A stretch of 64,000 bases of DNA. It comes from Saccharicrinis sp963665705 (GTDB lineage: Bacteria; Bacteroidota; Bacteroidia; Bacteroidales; Marinilabiliaceae). The stretch spans positions 2,356,001 through 2,420,000 of the forward strand of contig OY762448.1 in assembly GCA_963665705.1 (NCBI GenBank), read 5' to 3'. Under the pieces are notes generated by a model. It worked only from the letters and a program-made list of their open reading frames with translations. It was not told the DNA's origin and did not search any database. The translations under genes and the position numbers were made by a program. Below are positions 8,247-16,826 of this stretch, piece after piece; the stretch's first letter is position 1, and each line of letters begins with the position of its first letter.

Positions 8247-9446
8247 TTATTTCTGACTGTTTATCCACGTTAGTTTATGCCATATTGCTTCCAATGGTCC
8301 GTGTTTGTGGGTTTTGTTCCAATAGGTACACGCAAATGTGAACAGAATTGATAGAACAATACCAATTAATAAGCTGTAGGTTGCTCCTGTGTATTTGTAT
8401 AATCCTAATCCGAAACCATAATAAATGCAGGCACCGCATATCGATTGAAAGATGTAATTAGACAAACTCATTTTGCCAATTGGCGACATTACGTTTAATG
8501 TTTTATGAAAATGTTTTGAGTGAAACAGCAGCGTAAACGACGAAACCAATACCATCATAAATGCCAAATTTGAATATGGCGTACAAATTCTTGAAACAGA
8601 GGCACGGATTGCATTAGAAGGAATAATGTTTTCTAAATTACTAACGAAAAAGAATAATGGAACAAACAGAATAGTAGCAATTACAAGAATTCGTTTCCAT
8701 AACTTTTTGTTAGTGTTGTTCCATTCAAATAAGCGTTTACGACCAATAATGTATCCGAAAATGAATAGAGCTAGTATTTGGAAGAAACGTCCGTTGTTGT
8801 AGCTCCAGAGCCAAACAGCTTTATGACCATTGATGAGGTTGCCTTCGATTGTTTTTAACAGTGATCTTCCCGGAATATAATTCATCTGATTGCCAAAATA
8901 TTCCCAGCATTTAGGTGTAGGAACTAGCATTTCGGGATGTTGAATGGCTTTTATTAATGGAATGAATTCAAGAGGTTGTAACAACAGGATAATGGCAATA
9001 ACGATTAGGACCTTATTGTTGAATTTTGCCAGCGGAATCATAAACAAACCAATAACTGCATACATTGATAAAATGTCGCCTTGAAAGAATGCTGAATTAA
9101 CAATCCCGAATAGAAACAACAACACCATTCGCCACGTAAATCGGGGACGAAAATCTTTTCCTTTTTCTTGTTGATTGTTGAACTGAATAAAGAAAGTTAA
9201 TCCAAATAAAAGGGCAAAAATGGCAAAGGATTTTCCACTAAATAAGAAGAATAGTGTATCCCAAATTATTTTGTCGAGATGCACCATCCATTCCGGTAGT
9301 CCTTCAGGCATATAATAAAAATCGAAATGCTCCAAATTGTGCAATAACATAATCGAGATTATTGCAAAGCCTCGAAGGGCATCAACAACATGCAAGCGTT
9401 TGGATGTTTTTTGTGCTATTAGTGGTGTGGTTTGTAAGTTCGTCAT
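8247..9446 (-). CDS. DUF418-family integral membrane protein (YeiB-like)
   Basis: 399 residues with about nine to ten hydrophobic membrane segments. The opening (RLHVVDALRGFAIISIMLLHN) is the typical start of DUF418/heparan-alpha-glucosaminide acetyltransferase-like membrane proteins. The C-terminal part (GKMSLSNYIFQSICGACIYYGFGLG and the following GPLEAIWHKLTW) is the DUF418 domain. Family members sit in the inner membrane and may move acyl groups or small molecules; the real substrate is unknown. Its ATG overlaps the stop of the interrupted HAD gene (TAATG), a sign of translational coupling that is now broken because that HAD gene is split. Confidence 0.85.
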   Translation of the reverse strand: MTNLQTTPLIAQKTSKRLHVVDALRGFAIISIMLLHNLEHFDFYYMPEGLPEWMVHLDKIIWDTLFFLFSGKSFAIFALLFGLTFFIQFNNQQEKGKDFRPRFTWRMVLLFLFGIVNSAFFQGDILSMYAVIGLFMIPLAKFNNKVLIVIAIILLLQPLEFIPLIKAIQHPEMLVPTPKCWEYFGNQMNYIPGRSLLKTIEGNLINGHKAVWLWSYNNGRFFQILALFIFGYIIGRKRLFEWNNTNKKLWKRILVIATILFVPLFFFVSNLENIIPSNAIRASVSRICTPYSNLAFMMVLVSSFTLLFHSKHFHKTLNVMSPIGKMSLSNYIFQSICGACIYYGFGLGLYKYTGATYSLLIGIVLSILFTFACTYWNKTHKHGPLEAIWHKLTWINSQK

Positions 9447-10246
9447 TAATCTAAAAATGTTAATAGTTCAACAATGCTTTTGATATTGGTAAAGTGTGTG
9501 TTCGTTATAGTTGTATCGGTTTCTTCGTGTGCCCAAGTCACGTGGAATGGAATATGAACGGCATATCCACCTAATTCCAACACCGGTAAAATATCCGATT
9601 TTAATCTATATGGGGTTTAATTCCCCGAGGCTTGCCTCGTACTTGCGATTGTAAGGTGAACAGCGAAGCTGTTCTATTTGAACGATGCCTCTGGGCTTGC
9701 CCCGAGGTAGTTCACTGAATTCCCCACCATTAGGAAATTTTCGGCAGAGCAACCAATATTAGTTAATAGTTTTGAATAATAGGCAGTTTGTTTGTCGCTC
9801 ATTATTTCAATGTGATGAAAATATTTTTCTAATCCCGAAAGTCGAAGTTTGCGTTCTTGGTCGAGCAGGTCGCCTTTGGTTGCCAGTACTAACTTGTAAT
9901 CTCCGTTTAAGTTCGCCAATACTTCTTTAACACCATCGAGCAATTCAACGGGTTTTTGAAGCAATTCTTTGCCCAATTCAATTACATTTTGAACTAACGA
10001 TAAGTTTGCTGAACCATCGGTAATTCGCACCAATGTTTCAATCATCGAAAGCATAAAGCTTTTTGCACCAAAACCGTACAATTCGAGATTGTTCATTTCG
10101 GTTTTGAAGAGTTCTTTCGATACTTCTTCTTTTGGCAGATATACTGCTAATAACTCACAAAATTGTGCTTCGGTCTCCTGAAAATTAGTTTCGTTTACCC
10201 AAAGGGTGTCATCGGCATCGAAGGCTATTATTTTTATGTTTTTCAT
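9446..10246 (-). pseudogene. HAD hydrolase (YjjG-like nucleotidase type) split by a ~110-bp insertion
   Basis: The N-terminal 177 residues are a good HAD phosphatase: FDADDT motif I with Asp10 and Asp12, an ATKGD motif II, and MVGNSV, the start of motif III. After GNSV the frame runs into foreign sequence and stops at 9674. The missing end (KSDILPVLELGGYAVHIPFH and on to a stop at 9446) lies intact in the same strand at 9446-9603. Removing about 9604-9712 restores a normal HAD protein of roughly 230 residues. The insertion separates the motif III Asp from the rest, so the product should be inactive. The stop overlaps the DUF418 start. Confidence 0.85.
9604..9712. repeat. ~110-bp palindrome-rich insertion in the HAD gene
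   Basis: The insert is packed with short inverted repeats: GGGG-TTTAATT-CCCC, CGAGGC-TT-GCCTCG, GAACAGC-GA-AGCTGTTC and CCTC-GGGGC-type arms at the right end. Its two flanks join into one uninterrupted HAD frame. No open reading frame of its own is present. It resembles a REP/MITE-like mobile palindrome; the boundaries are estimated to within a few bases. Confidence 0.7.
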
Positions 10247-10255
10247 TGTGATTAA

Positions 10256-10366
10256 TTATAACGTATCTATCATTTTTTGCACTTCTTCTACATATTTCCC
10301 AACGTGCGAACCCCCAAACCAAGTCTCCTTTTGTAACTTTTCGGAAGTAGTTTTTCGTACATAAAC
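10256..10366 (-). pseudogene. Remnant of a chloramphenicol-acetyltransferase-like gene (C-terminal end)
   Basis: Reading the minus strand gives a short piece that ends GGSHVGKYVEEVQKMIDTL and a stop. It matches in layout the C-terminus of the intact CAT-like gene at 11693-12334 (DGSHVGMYVKELQLLL). Nothing upstream continues it, because the frame is closed and the lipoprotein gene begins at 10388. It is therefore a leftover of a deleted paralogue. Confidence 0.7.
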
Positions 10367-10387
10367 TATTCGTTTTAAAAAACTAAT

Positions 10388-11650
10388 TTATTTAAAATCA
10401 ATATACATTTTATTAAAGTTTATAATCATCGTATCAAACGATTGAATTAAATCTTGACCAATATTGCCATAAACATTTTCATCGTCCTTCACTTTGTCTT
10501 TAAAAACGGAAAGTTTTTGTAGAGTGATCGGTTTATCTTGGATATTAAAGGTGTAATTTATTTCATATCCGTCGAATGGTTTAATGCCACCAGCCCCGCC
10601 AATATTTAACGTTGTTTGTTTATACTGAGAAGTTATATTCTCTTTGTTTTCTTCAAAAAATTTCTGATACAAAATGGTTTTATCGGCTCCGGTATCAAAA
10701 GTAAAATGCATTTTGTTAATACAAATCAAGGGTTGTAAACCTTCCAATGCCATATTGGATAAATTTTTAAATTCAGAATCTTTAAATGGGACGATAAAAT
10801 CACCCTTTTGTGTAATTTGTATTTCTCCTAAAGCTTCGATGACAGGATATCCTAGAATCCCATAAATCTGATAATTGACTTGCGGAAAGGCCAAAAGATC
10901 ATCCGGTAAAACTAAAAAAACAACGTTATATATATTGATATCACCCAGAGAGAATTTAGGAGATACAGCCAATTGGGCTTCTACTTCATTGCCAGTAATC
11001 GTACCAACCTTAATATTTTCGGGAACAATTGTCATCCCCATTTTTGTTGCAACAGACTTCGCAATCGTAGAAATATTGGCCCCTGTATCAAATAAAAAAT
11101 CTGTTGTGTCGTTATTTGCAACAATTTTAAGCGTATTAGAACCAACTAGATCTTTACCCATTTTTATTTGTATCATCTGTTTCTTTTCAATCTGTTGAGG
11201 GTAAATATCTTTAAGAGCATTCCACAGTTTAAGCATATTTTTATAATCAGATTTCTTTTTATCACTAAGAAAAGATTGATATTCGCTTAAAATGGTTTCT
11301 ATTGTCGTTGTTGCTTCTGTATATGCATAATTTTTAATTGCATTATCGCATACTATTTCTAATAATTTAAGTTCCAATGTATCAGGAAGAAACTGTTTGT
11401 TCATTAGAAGATCATGAATCATTTTTTCGGATTCATTCGTTTGATTGAATGCATTTTTTAAGATTGCATCAACAAATTTGCAATAAGGTATCGATAAATC
11501 ATTTTTATTTGAAGTAAATAAATCTCTCGCCTTAAAATAATTTTCAGTCTGTATTTCAGTATAAATCTGATAAAATACGGCTTCATTATTTTGTTTCTTA
11601 CAACTCATAAAAAAACAAAGTATTAACGTTGTGATCAAAACTGGTTTCAT
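10388..11650 (-). CDS. Lipoprotein with two retropepsin-like aspartyl protease domains
   Basis: 420 residues. A signal peptide ends in a lipobox with Cys17 (FFMSC), so it is probably a surface or periplasmic lipoprotein. Residues ~20-150 are helical and TPR-like. Two retroviral-type aspartyl protease domains follow, with active-site motifs FDTGA at about 187-191 and FDTGA at about 318-322. They belong to the PF13650/PF13975 class common in Bacteroidota. Each domain carries its own DTG, so the pair can form an intramolecular active site like pepsin. Substrates are unknown. It stands alone, with a 42-base gap to the CAT-like gene upstream. Confidence 0.85.
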   Translation of the reverse strand: MKPVLITTLILCFFMSCKKQNNEAVFYQIYTEIQTENYFKARDLFTSNKNDLSIPYCKFVDAILKNAFNQTNESEKMIHDLLMNKQFLPDTLELKLLEIVCDNAIKNYAYTEATTTIETILSEYQSFLSDKKKSDYKNMLKLWNALKDIYPQQIEKKQMIQIKMGKDLVGSNTLKIVANNDTTDFLFDTGANISTIAKSVATKMGMTIVPENIKVGTITGNEVEAQLAVSPKFSLGDINIYNVVFLVLPDDLLAFPQVNYQIYGILGYPVIEALGEIQITQKGDFIVPFKDSEFKNLSNMALEGLQPLICINKMHFTFDTGADKTILYQKFFEENKENITSQYKQTTLNIGGAGGIKPFDGYEINYTFNIQDKPITLQKLSVFKDKVKDDENVYGNIGQDLIQSFDTMIINFNKMYIDFK

Positions 11651-11692
11651 TTTTATGTGTTCAATTATATTATCTACTAAGAAATTTATTCG

Positions 11693-12334
11693 TCATCCAT
11701 TTAATTTATCTGGATTATTCAATAAAAGTTGTAACTCTTTAACATACATCCCCACATGTGAACCATCGACCAAGGCGTGATGAACCTGCACCGAAAATGG
11801 AAGCATTATTCTCTCATTTTGTTTGAAATATTTCCCCCACGAAATGCGAGGTACGGAGTCGTTACGATTGATAGAAATGGTGTGAGAAATATGTGTAAAC
11901 GAAACCCACGGTACACTGGTAATATAAAACAAATCATCTCTGTCTTCAAAACCAGTCATATCGAATGGATTGGTTTGTTGTTCGCTTTTGGTTTTGGCTT
12001 CGTTGCAGAATGTTTTGATGTCGTTGCCACATTCGAGTGTGACAAATTTAAACAACTCATCGTCCTTGTTCATATTGGTAAATGACGGATGAATATGGTC
12101 GTGCAACACGACTTTGCCATCACGAATGCGGTAACGCATATTTTCAACGGTATCGGCAGCTTGGCAAACCACAAATATCATTGCCTGATAAAAGGGCAAA
12201 CCGTTTTCTTTGGTGTATTTAAGAAAATTGGTTGCATCCACATTCATACAAATATTGTATTGTGGATAATCCATTCGGTAAAAGAACTCGAAATGTTGTT
12301 TTCTGTTCCAAGTGTTTATGTCTATTTCTTTCAT
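11693..12334 (-). CDS. Chloramphenicol-acetyltransferase-like acyltransferase
   Basis: 213 residues, the usual length of type A CAT proteins. The catalytic motif HHALVDG (His185-His186, Asp190) lies near the C-terminus, and the N-terminus INTWNRKQHFEFF is the typical CAT opening. The family transfers acetyl from acetyl-CoA. Whether this member acts on chloramphenicol or another hydroxylated compound cannot be told, and many chromosomal CAT-like proteins do not give resistance. Two remnants of paralogous CAT genes lie nearby (10256-10366 and 13163-13218), which points to an earlier tandem array. The esterase pseudogene ends 13 bases upstream. Confidence 0.85.
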   Translation of the reverse strand: MKEIDINTWNRKQHFEFFYRMDYPQYNICMNVDATNFLKYTKENGLPFYQAMIFVVCQAADTVENMRYRIRDGKVVLHDHIHPSFTNMNKDDELFKFVTLECGNDIKTFCNEAKTKSEQQTNPFDMTGFEDRDDLFYITSVPWVSFTHISHTISINRNDSVPRISWGKYFKQNERIMLPFSVQVHHALVDGSHVGMYVKELQLLLNNPDKLNG

Positions 12335-12346
12335 TGTTTTTTGTGT

Positions 12347-13126
12347 TTATTCGTCCTCTTTAAAACAATATTCTAAAGCATTTTTTAGTGCGTTATCGAA
12401 AAACTGCCAATTATGATTTCCTTCTGATTGTTTGAACTTAACATTATAATCTAAATCTTTTAGTTTTTGATAAAATCTTTTGTTATCATTCAATAAAAAA
12501 TCATCATTGCCGCAAGAAATATAAATGAACGGTTTTTCTTCCTTTTTTGCAGTGTTTTTAGCCAGCTCAATTACATCTTCTTGTGGATTCCATTGTATGT
12601 TTTCCCCGAATATTGCTTGAAAATCTTTAAATAATGCATTGCCATATAATTCCTTAAAATTTTTAGAGCCTTCAGAGCGTTCTAAATCTTCTTTGATAAA
12701 TAAGCACGAAGAAGAAAATGCACAACAAGTGTTATAGTTTTCAGGATTTGTAAGTACACATTTTAAAGCTCCATACCCACCCATTGATGCTCCAATGATA
12801 TATGTATCTTCCCTTTTGTTCTAGATGTTGAAATTGCTTTTACAAATTTGGGGTAATTCCTTAGTTATATATGAAAAATAATTCATTCCAATTTTCATAT
12901 CCGAATAAAAACTGCGAGCAACTTCGGGCATTATAAATAGTACATTATATTTTTGAGCATAGACAGGTAACATTGTGTAATCTATCCAATCTCCGCTTCT
13001 TCCACAAAGTCCGTGTAAAAGATAAACAACACGAAAAGGTTTTTCGCTCGTATTATCTGGTATTAGAATAGAAAGACTAGTTTCCATTTCTAATTTTTGT
13101 GAAAAGAGATTTCCTTTTAATATCAT
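12347..13126 (-). pseudogene. Esterase (tributyrin/S-formylglutathione-hydrolase type) with in-frame amber stop
   Basis: The two parts are in one frame: residues 1-101, a TAG at 12821-12823, then 157 more residues to 12347. Together they make a full alpha/beta hydrolase of the PF00756 esterase class: HGLCGRSGDW oxyanion region, nucleophile elbow GASMGG (Ser114), CGNDDF acid residue and GNHNW histidine. All catalytic residues lie intact on either side of or beyond the stop. A single base change would create the TAG, for example from a Ser TCG or a Gln CAG codon. Suppression, re-initiation at the internal ATG (12784) or a sequencing error are alternatives, but the C-terminal piece alone lacks the oxyanion half. 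Confidence 0.85.
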
Positions 13127-13162
13127 ATCCTTTGTTTCTTTAATTTACTTGTTTGAGTATTT

Positions 13163-13218
13163 TGCAAGAATTCGAAATGTTGTATTCTGTTCCAGTTGTT
13201 TATATTTATTTATTTCAT
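13163..13218 (-). pseudogene. Remnant of the N-terminus of a second CAT-like gene
   Basis: The minus strand reads Met-Lys-stop, then INxNNWNRIQHFEF. This parallels MKEIDINTWNRKQHFEFF of the intact CAT-like gene at 12334, and the DNA is visibly similar over about 55 bases. A stop in codon 3 and the abrupt loss of similarity show it is a dead fragment. It sits between the HAD gene and the esterase pseudogene. Confidence 0.65.
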
Positions 13219-13222
13219 TGTG

Positions 13223-13870
13223 CTAAACATTAGTAATTAGCCAATCTGAAAAATCATTGATATTTAAAAATAACTTATCAGGAGATAACTCAATCAGATT
13301 TTCTGTATTTGTTAACTGTGCCCAAGCCACAGAAACGACGAAAACACCTATTTCTCTACTTGCTATAATATCACTTGGTGCATCGCCAACGTATATAAAT
13401 TCATTTTTAGAAATCGTATTATAATAGTCAAGAACATTCTGAATGCCTTGCGGTTTGCTTGGTCCTGAAATTATGCCTGTTTCAATAATTTCAAAATAAT
13501 TTTCTATGCCAAACTTTTTCAGAGAAATAGCGGTGCTGTGTTTCCCTTTTCCTGTGACCATTGCAATATGAATACCTTTATTTTTTAGCATTTGGAGCAA
13601 ATCCTTAATCCCGGCAAAAGGTTCAGGACACATATCGTGGTATTCGGCATAATAAGTTAAATAATCGGAAATGCCTTTGTCGTAATGATTTGGAGCAAGT
13701 GCCATAATTGTTCCCTCTTCGGAAGGACCAAATGTTGCCATTATTTCTTCATCTGTAATTGAATGATTAAGCAGAGGCTCAATGGATTGCTTGAACGCTT
13801 TGATGCAAAGTGGAACGGTATCTCCGATAGTTCCGTCAAGGTCAAATATTACTGTTTTTATCTTATTCAT
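13223..13870 (-). CDS. HAD-superfamily phosphatase, phosphoglycolate-phosphatase type
   Basis: 215 residues from the ATG at 13870, which I prefer to an ATG at 13906 because that one lies inside the upstream GNAT gene. Motif I is FDLDGT, motif II VTGKGK, and motif III YVGDAPSDIIASR, with the conserved Lys in GPSKPQG. This is HAD subfamily IA, closest in look to Gph/PpaX-like phosphatases; the substrate is not decidable. The start is 20 bases from the stop of the GNAT gene. It is one of four HAD proteins within 9 kb (one broken), an unusual density. Confidence 0.85.
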   Translation of the reverse strand: MNKIKTVIFDLDGTIGDTVPLCIKAFKQSIEPLLNHSITDEEIMATFGPSEEGTIMALAPNHYDKGISDYLTYYAEYHDMCPEPFAGIKDLLQMLKNKGIHIAMVTGKGKHSTAISLKKFGIENYFEIIETGIISGPSKPQGIQNVLDYYNTISKNEFIYVGDAPSDIIASREIGVFVVSVAWAQLTNTENLIELSPDKLFLNINDFSDWLITNV

Positions 13871-13889
13871 TTTTGTCTTTTTTAGGATT

Positions 13890-14381
13890 TTATTTCCAAT
13901 TTTCACTTGCCAACACCACCGAGGTTTCCACCTGTCGTTCGGGGATTGTCCAATATTTTCGTAATAATATTTCTTTTTCTTCTTCCGAAACCTGACGAAA
14001 ATCGTGTTTCAGATAAAAACGAATTGCCCAATCGGCATCAGCCCAAGTGCCTATTAAAACGGGTGTTTCAGACATTGTAATTAAATGTTTCAATAATTTT
14101 CCTCCAATGCCTTTTTGCCGAACTGCTGTACGTACATAGGCGTGGCGAATCAGCGTTACATTGTCTTTATACTGAATGCCCATTACGCCAAGAATATTGC
14201 CATTTTCAACGTATTTCCAAAACTCTACACCTTCGTTAATTTGTATTTGCAATTCATCTTTGGGCATATATGGCTCTTTCCAACGGTCGGGCGGAATAAT
14301 GCCTTTGTAGGCGATGGATGCATCGTTTATAATTTCGTATATCGTATCGAAATCGGTGGGTATATTGCACTTGGTTATCAT
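13890..14381 (-). CDS. GNAT-family N-acetyltransferase
   Basis: 163 residues. The acetyl-CoA loop is R88-Q-K-G-I-G-G, preceded by the beta4 strand LIRHAYVRTAVR, the standard GNAT pattern. A C-terminal FYLKHDFRQV matches the usual beta5-helix region. GNAT proteins acetylate small amines or protein N-termini; the acceptor is unknown. A truncated, roughly 96% identical copy of its first half lies 1.07 kb away at 15162-15449, flanking the broken Fe-S gene. The HAD gene follows 20 bases after the stop. Confidence 0.85.
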   Translation of the reverse strand: MITKCNIPTDFDTIYEIINDASIAYKGIIPPDRWKEPYMPKDELQIQINEGVEFWKYVENGNILGVMGIQYKDNVTLIRHAYVRTAVRQKGIGGKLLKHLITMSETPVLIGTWADADWAIRFYLKHDFRQVSEEEKEILLRKYWTIPERQVETSVVLASENWK

Positions 14382-14422
14382 AATTAATCTTGTTTTTTTC
14401 GTTTGGAAAATTTCTGATTGTT

Positions 14423-15116
14423 TCAGTCTCGTTTAAACATACTGTTTTTGTTACCCAAATTATACGGACAAATATCTCTGCATTTATGGCACGATATCCT
14501 CCATTTTTTCTTTTCCGTGTCATCTCCGAATGCAAAATCCCAACAATTCTGTTGTTTAATTTCATCTGTTTCCAAGGCATTAATGGGGCATATTTCTACG
14601 CATAAATTGCAGTTGTTGCAAATTTTTTCCGTCAATTCATCCGGCTCCAATTCGGCTTCCGTTAATACCATTCCAAGCCACACCATACTTCCGAATTCGG
14701 GTGTTATTAACAAAGAGTGCCTGCCAATAGAACCCAATCCGGCTGCCTGCGCTGCGTGCTTTTGCGAAACAATACAGCGCCATCGTCCGGTATTGCTGTC
14801 GTATTCACTTTCGTTTGTAGGAATGGGGATGGCAAGTACCGAGTGCTTTTCCATTTGAATGCAAAAATCGAGTGCCATACGATCCAATTTTGGCGTAATG
14901 GTGTTTCTTACTAAGGTGTAAGGCTCTGTGGATTTACAGGCTAATGTTCCGGAAGGAAAACGGCAAGCAAACGAAATTACCGAATTACAAGTTGGTAATA
15001 CGTCTGTTGGGTGATAGCCTTTTGGCGAATCATCAAATCGGTCGATGCTTGCAATTTCCGCATAAATCGGCTCCTAATGATTTGAATATTTCTTTTATTT
15101 CGTTGCTGTTTATCAT
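14423..15116 (-). pseudogene. 4Fe-4S double-cluster protein (epoxyqueuosine-reductase-like), frameshifted
   Basis: The coding sequence starts at the ATG at 15116 (MINSNEIKEIFKSLGADLCG) and continues in another frame as IDRFDDSPKGYHPTDVLP through to 14423. One extra A in the AAA at 15055-15057 (minus-strand GGAAATTGCAAGC) breaks the frame. Removing it restores ...CGIASIDRFDD... and about 230 residues. The C-terminal half has two ferredoxin-like clusters, CNNCNLCVEICP and CHKCRDICP. It resembles short QueG-like ferredoxin proteins of Bacteroidota, lacking the cobalamin-binding part. A homopolymer sequencing error is possible, since only one base is involved. Confidence 0.8.
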
Positions 15117-15161
15117 TTCTTTTTTTGTGAAAGATATTTTATTCGGGATTATTATTGGCTA

Positions 15162-15449
15162 TAATTTTCCTCCAATGCCTTTTTGCCGAACTGCTGTATG
15201 TACATAGGCGTGGCGAATCAGCGTTACATTGTCTTTATACTAAATGCCCATTATGCCAAGAATATTGCCATTTTCAACGTATTTCCAAAACGCTACGCCT
15301 TCGTTGATTTGAGATTGTAATTCATCTTTGGGCATATATGGCTCTTTCCAACGGTCGGGTGGAATAATGCCTTTGTAGGCGATGGATGCATCGTTTATAA
15401 TTTCGTATATCGTATCGAAATCGGTGGGTATATTGCACTTGGTTATCAT
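15162..15449 (-). pseudogene. Truncated duplicate of the GNAT gene
   Basis: About 305 bases (15162-15470) repeat 14093-14400 with roughly eleven differences. The copy begins at the same upstream sequence and ATG, acquires an amber TAG at 15240-15242 where the intact gene has CAG (Gln), and loses homology after the acetyl-CoA loop region. It cannot make a functional enzyme. Original and copy are direct repeats flanking the Fe-S gene, so recombination between them could remove it. Confidence 0.9.
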
Positions 15450-15451
15450 AA

Positions 15452-16135
15452 TTAATCTTGTTTTTTTATCACTAACATTTTATTCCCGTTTTTTTGAAAT
15501 TCATAATCAACTGATTTAATTTCAATATCATAATCGGAACTAAAATGGTTAATTATCAAATCTAAAATTTCCGATTTTTTAGCATCCAACGTCAATATGG
15601 GAAAAATCCGTATTTCCTTTGCCACTCTCAGCATTTCGGATATTGCTGCAATATGAAAATCGACTCCCAATTGGTCGTATAATATTAAAAAATGAGAACT
15701 TAATCCTAAATCGAAAGACAGCTCTTTAAAATTTGTATTTTGAGGTAATTCGTGGTTTATATAGCGACCTTCTGCCTTCCCTTTTTCAAAATCTGACAGA
15801 AAACCATCCATAGCCGACAAGCGTGTATTTATCAGCTCGTCAACGGTTTTGATTTGTTTCCAAACAAAATTATCAGCATTGTTTTTAGTTTGTTCGATAA
15901 CAACATCTTTGGTTTCATTAATCCGTTGCCTGATTTCGCTTTCCGAAAACCGATACACCGGGTCAATAGAAATAATCTGTTTGTTACGTTTTGTCATTTC
16001 ACTATTGAAACTTGCCGGTCCATCTCCAAAACTGATGATTTTTTTATTTAAATCGGCTTCCGATAGAGCAAACATTCTTTTGTACTCGGCAAAAGTTCTA
16101 CCCCAGGGAACTACGTTTTTTAATTTAAATGCCAT
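15452..16135 (-). CDS. SAM-dependent methyltransferase-like protein
   Basis: 227 residues. Residues ~33-60 (KIISFGDGPASFNSEMTKRNKQIISIDPVY) look like the class I methyltransferase glycine-rich loop followed by the acidic residue of strand beta2. LSSHFLILYDQLG, ISEMLRVAKEIRIFPILTL and the C-terminal VDYEFQKNGNKMLVI fit motifs post-II to VI. The GxGxG is degenerate (GDGPAS), so cofactor binding is likely but not certain. The substrate is unknown. It is 17 bases downstream of the HAD gene at 16152 and immediately upstream of the GNAT fragment. Confidence 0.75.
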   Translation of the reverse strand: MAFKLKNVVPWGRTFAEYKRMFALSEADLNKKIISFGDGPASFNSEMTKRNKQIISIDPVYRFSESEIRQRINETKDVVIEQTKNNADNFVWKQIKTVDELINTRLSAMDGFLSDFEKGKAEGRYINHELPQNTNFKELSFDLGLSSHFLILYDQLGVDFHIAAISEMLRVAKEIRIFPILTLDAKKSEILDLIINHFSSDYDIEIKSVDYEFQKNGNKMLVIKKQD

Positions 16136-16151
16136 ATTTTCTTGTTTAATT

Positions 16152-16805
16152 TTATCTCAACAATTTACGGTCAAACTCTTCAAAATGCGTAATAATCGTG
16201 AACGAAAATTCAGAGTAATCTTCGTTGTTAGAATTGACGATTATCACATTGTCGACATTGCAATTAACAGCAGCCTGAATACCCGAAAAAGAGTCCTCGA
16301 AGATAATGGATTCCGAAGCGTTTACACCTAATCTGTCGATTGCTTTCTGAAAAATATCGGGTGCCGGTTTGCCTTTTATCGTTCCATCGTTATAGATGAT
16401 GTGTTCTGCTTTGAAATAATCAAGCAAATGAAACTGTTCAATAAAGAAATCGACATTCGATTTTCCGGCAGCCGTGGCAATTGCCATCGGAATTTGTCGT
16501 TTTTTTAGTTCTTCGAAAAGTCTGATAGCTCCGGGAGCAAGTTGCATTCCGTGTTTTAAGCATTCGTTGCGGTAAAGTATCTCTTTCTGTTCTGAATATT
16601 CTTCCACTTCGGCATCCGAAAACTTACGTTGAAACAAAATTTCGAGCGTGTCTTTATTGTTTCGACCGTGAATATAATCGCGCTTTTGTGTAGGTGTGAG
16701 TTGAATGTTGTGTGCCTCTAAAAACTTATCCCACGCTATTTCGTGATATTCCGAATCCCAAAATAGTGTGCCGTTAAAATCGAAAATGATGCCTTTTTTA
16801 TTCAT
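16152..16805 (-). CDS. HAD-superfamily hydrolase, beta-phosphoglucomutase type
   Basis: 217 residues. Motif I is FDFNGT (nucleophile Asp9), motif II ATAAGK, the Lys in KGKPAPDIF, and motif III EDSFSGIQAA. The HGRNNKDTLE segment in the cap is typical of beta-phosphoglucomutase-like members. In motif I the second Asp (acid/base) is replaced by Asn (DFN), which would weaken phosphatase or mutase chemistry. A different substrate or non-catalytic role is therefore possible. The start codon is followed upstream by the REP-like cluster, so it probably opens a transcription unit including the methyltransferase gene. Confidence 0.8.
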   Translation of the reverse strand: MNKKGIIFDFNGTLFWDSEYHEIAWDKFLEAHNIQLTPTQKRDYIHGRNNKDTLEILFQRKFSDAEVEEYSEQKEILYRNECLKHGMQLAPGAIRLFEELKKRQIPMAIATAAGKSNVDFFIEQFHLLDYFKAEHIIYNDGTIKGKPAPDIFQKAIDRLGVNASESIIFEDSFSGIQAAVNCNVDNVIIVNSNNEDYSEFSFTIITHFEEFDRKLLR

Positions 16806-16826
16806 AATCTATTGATTGTTCTGTCA

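Noticed and set aside
13870..13906. Longer start of the HAD gene at 13906
   Set aside because: It would overlap the GNAT coding end and add 12 basic residues before a normal HAD start; the ATG at 13870 gives the usual N-terminus.
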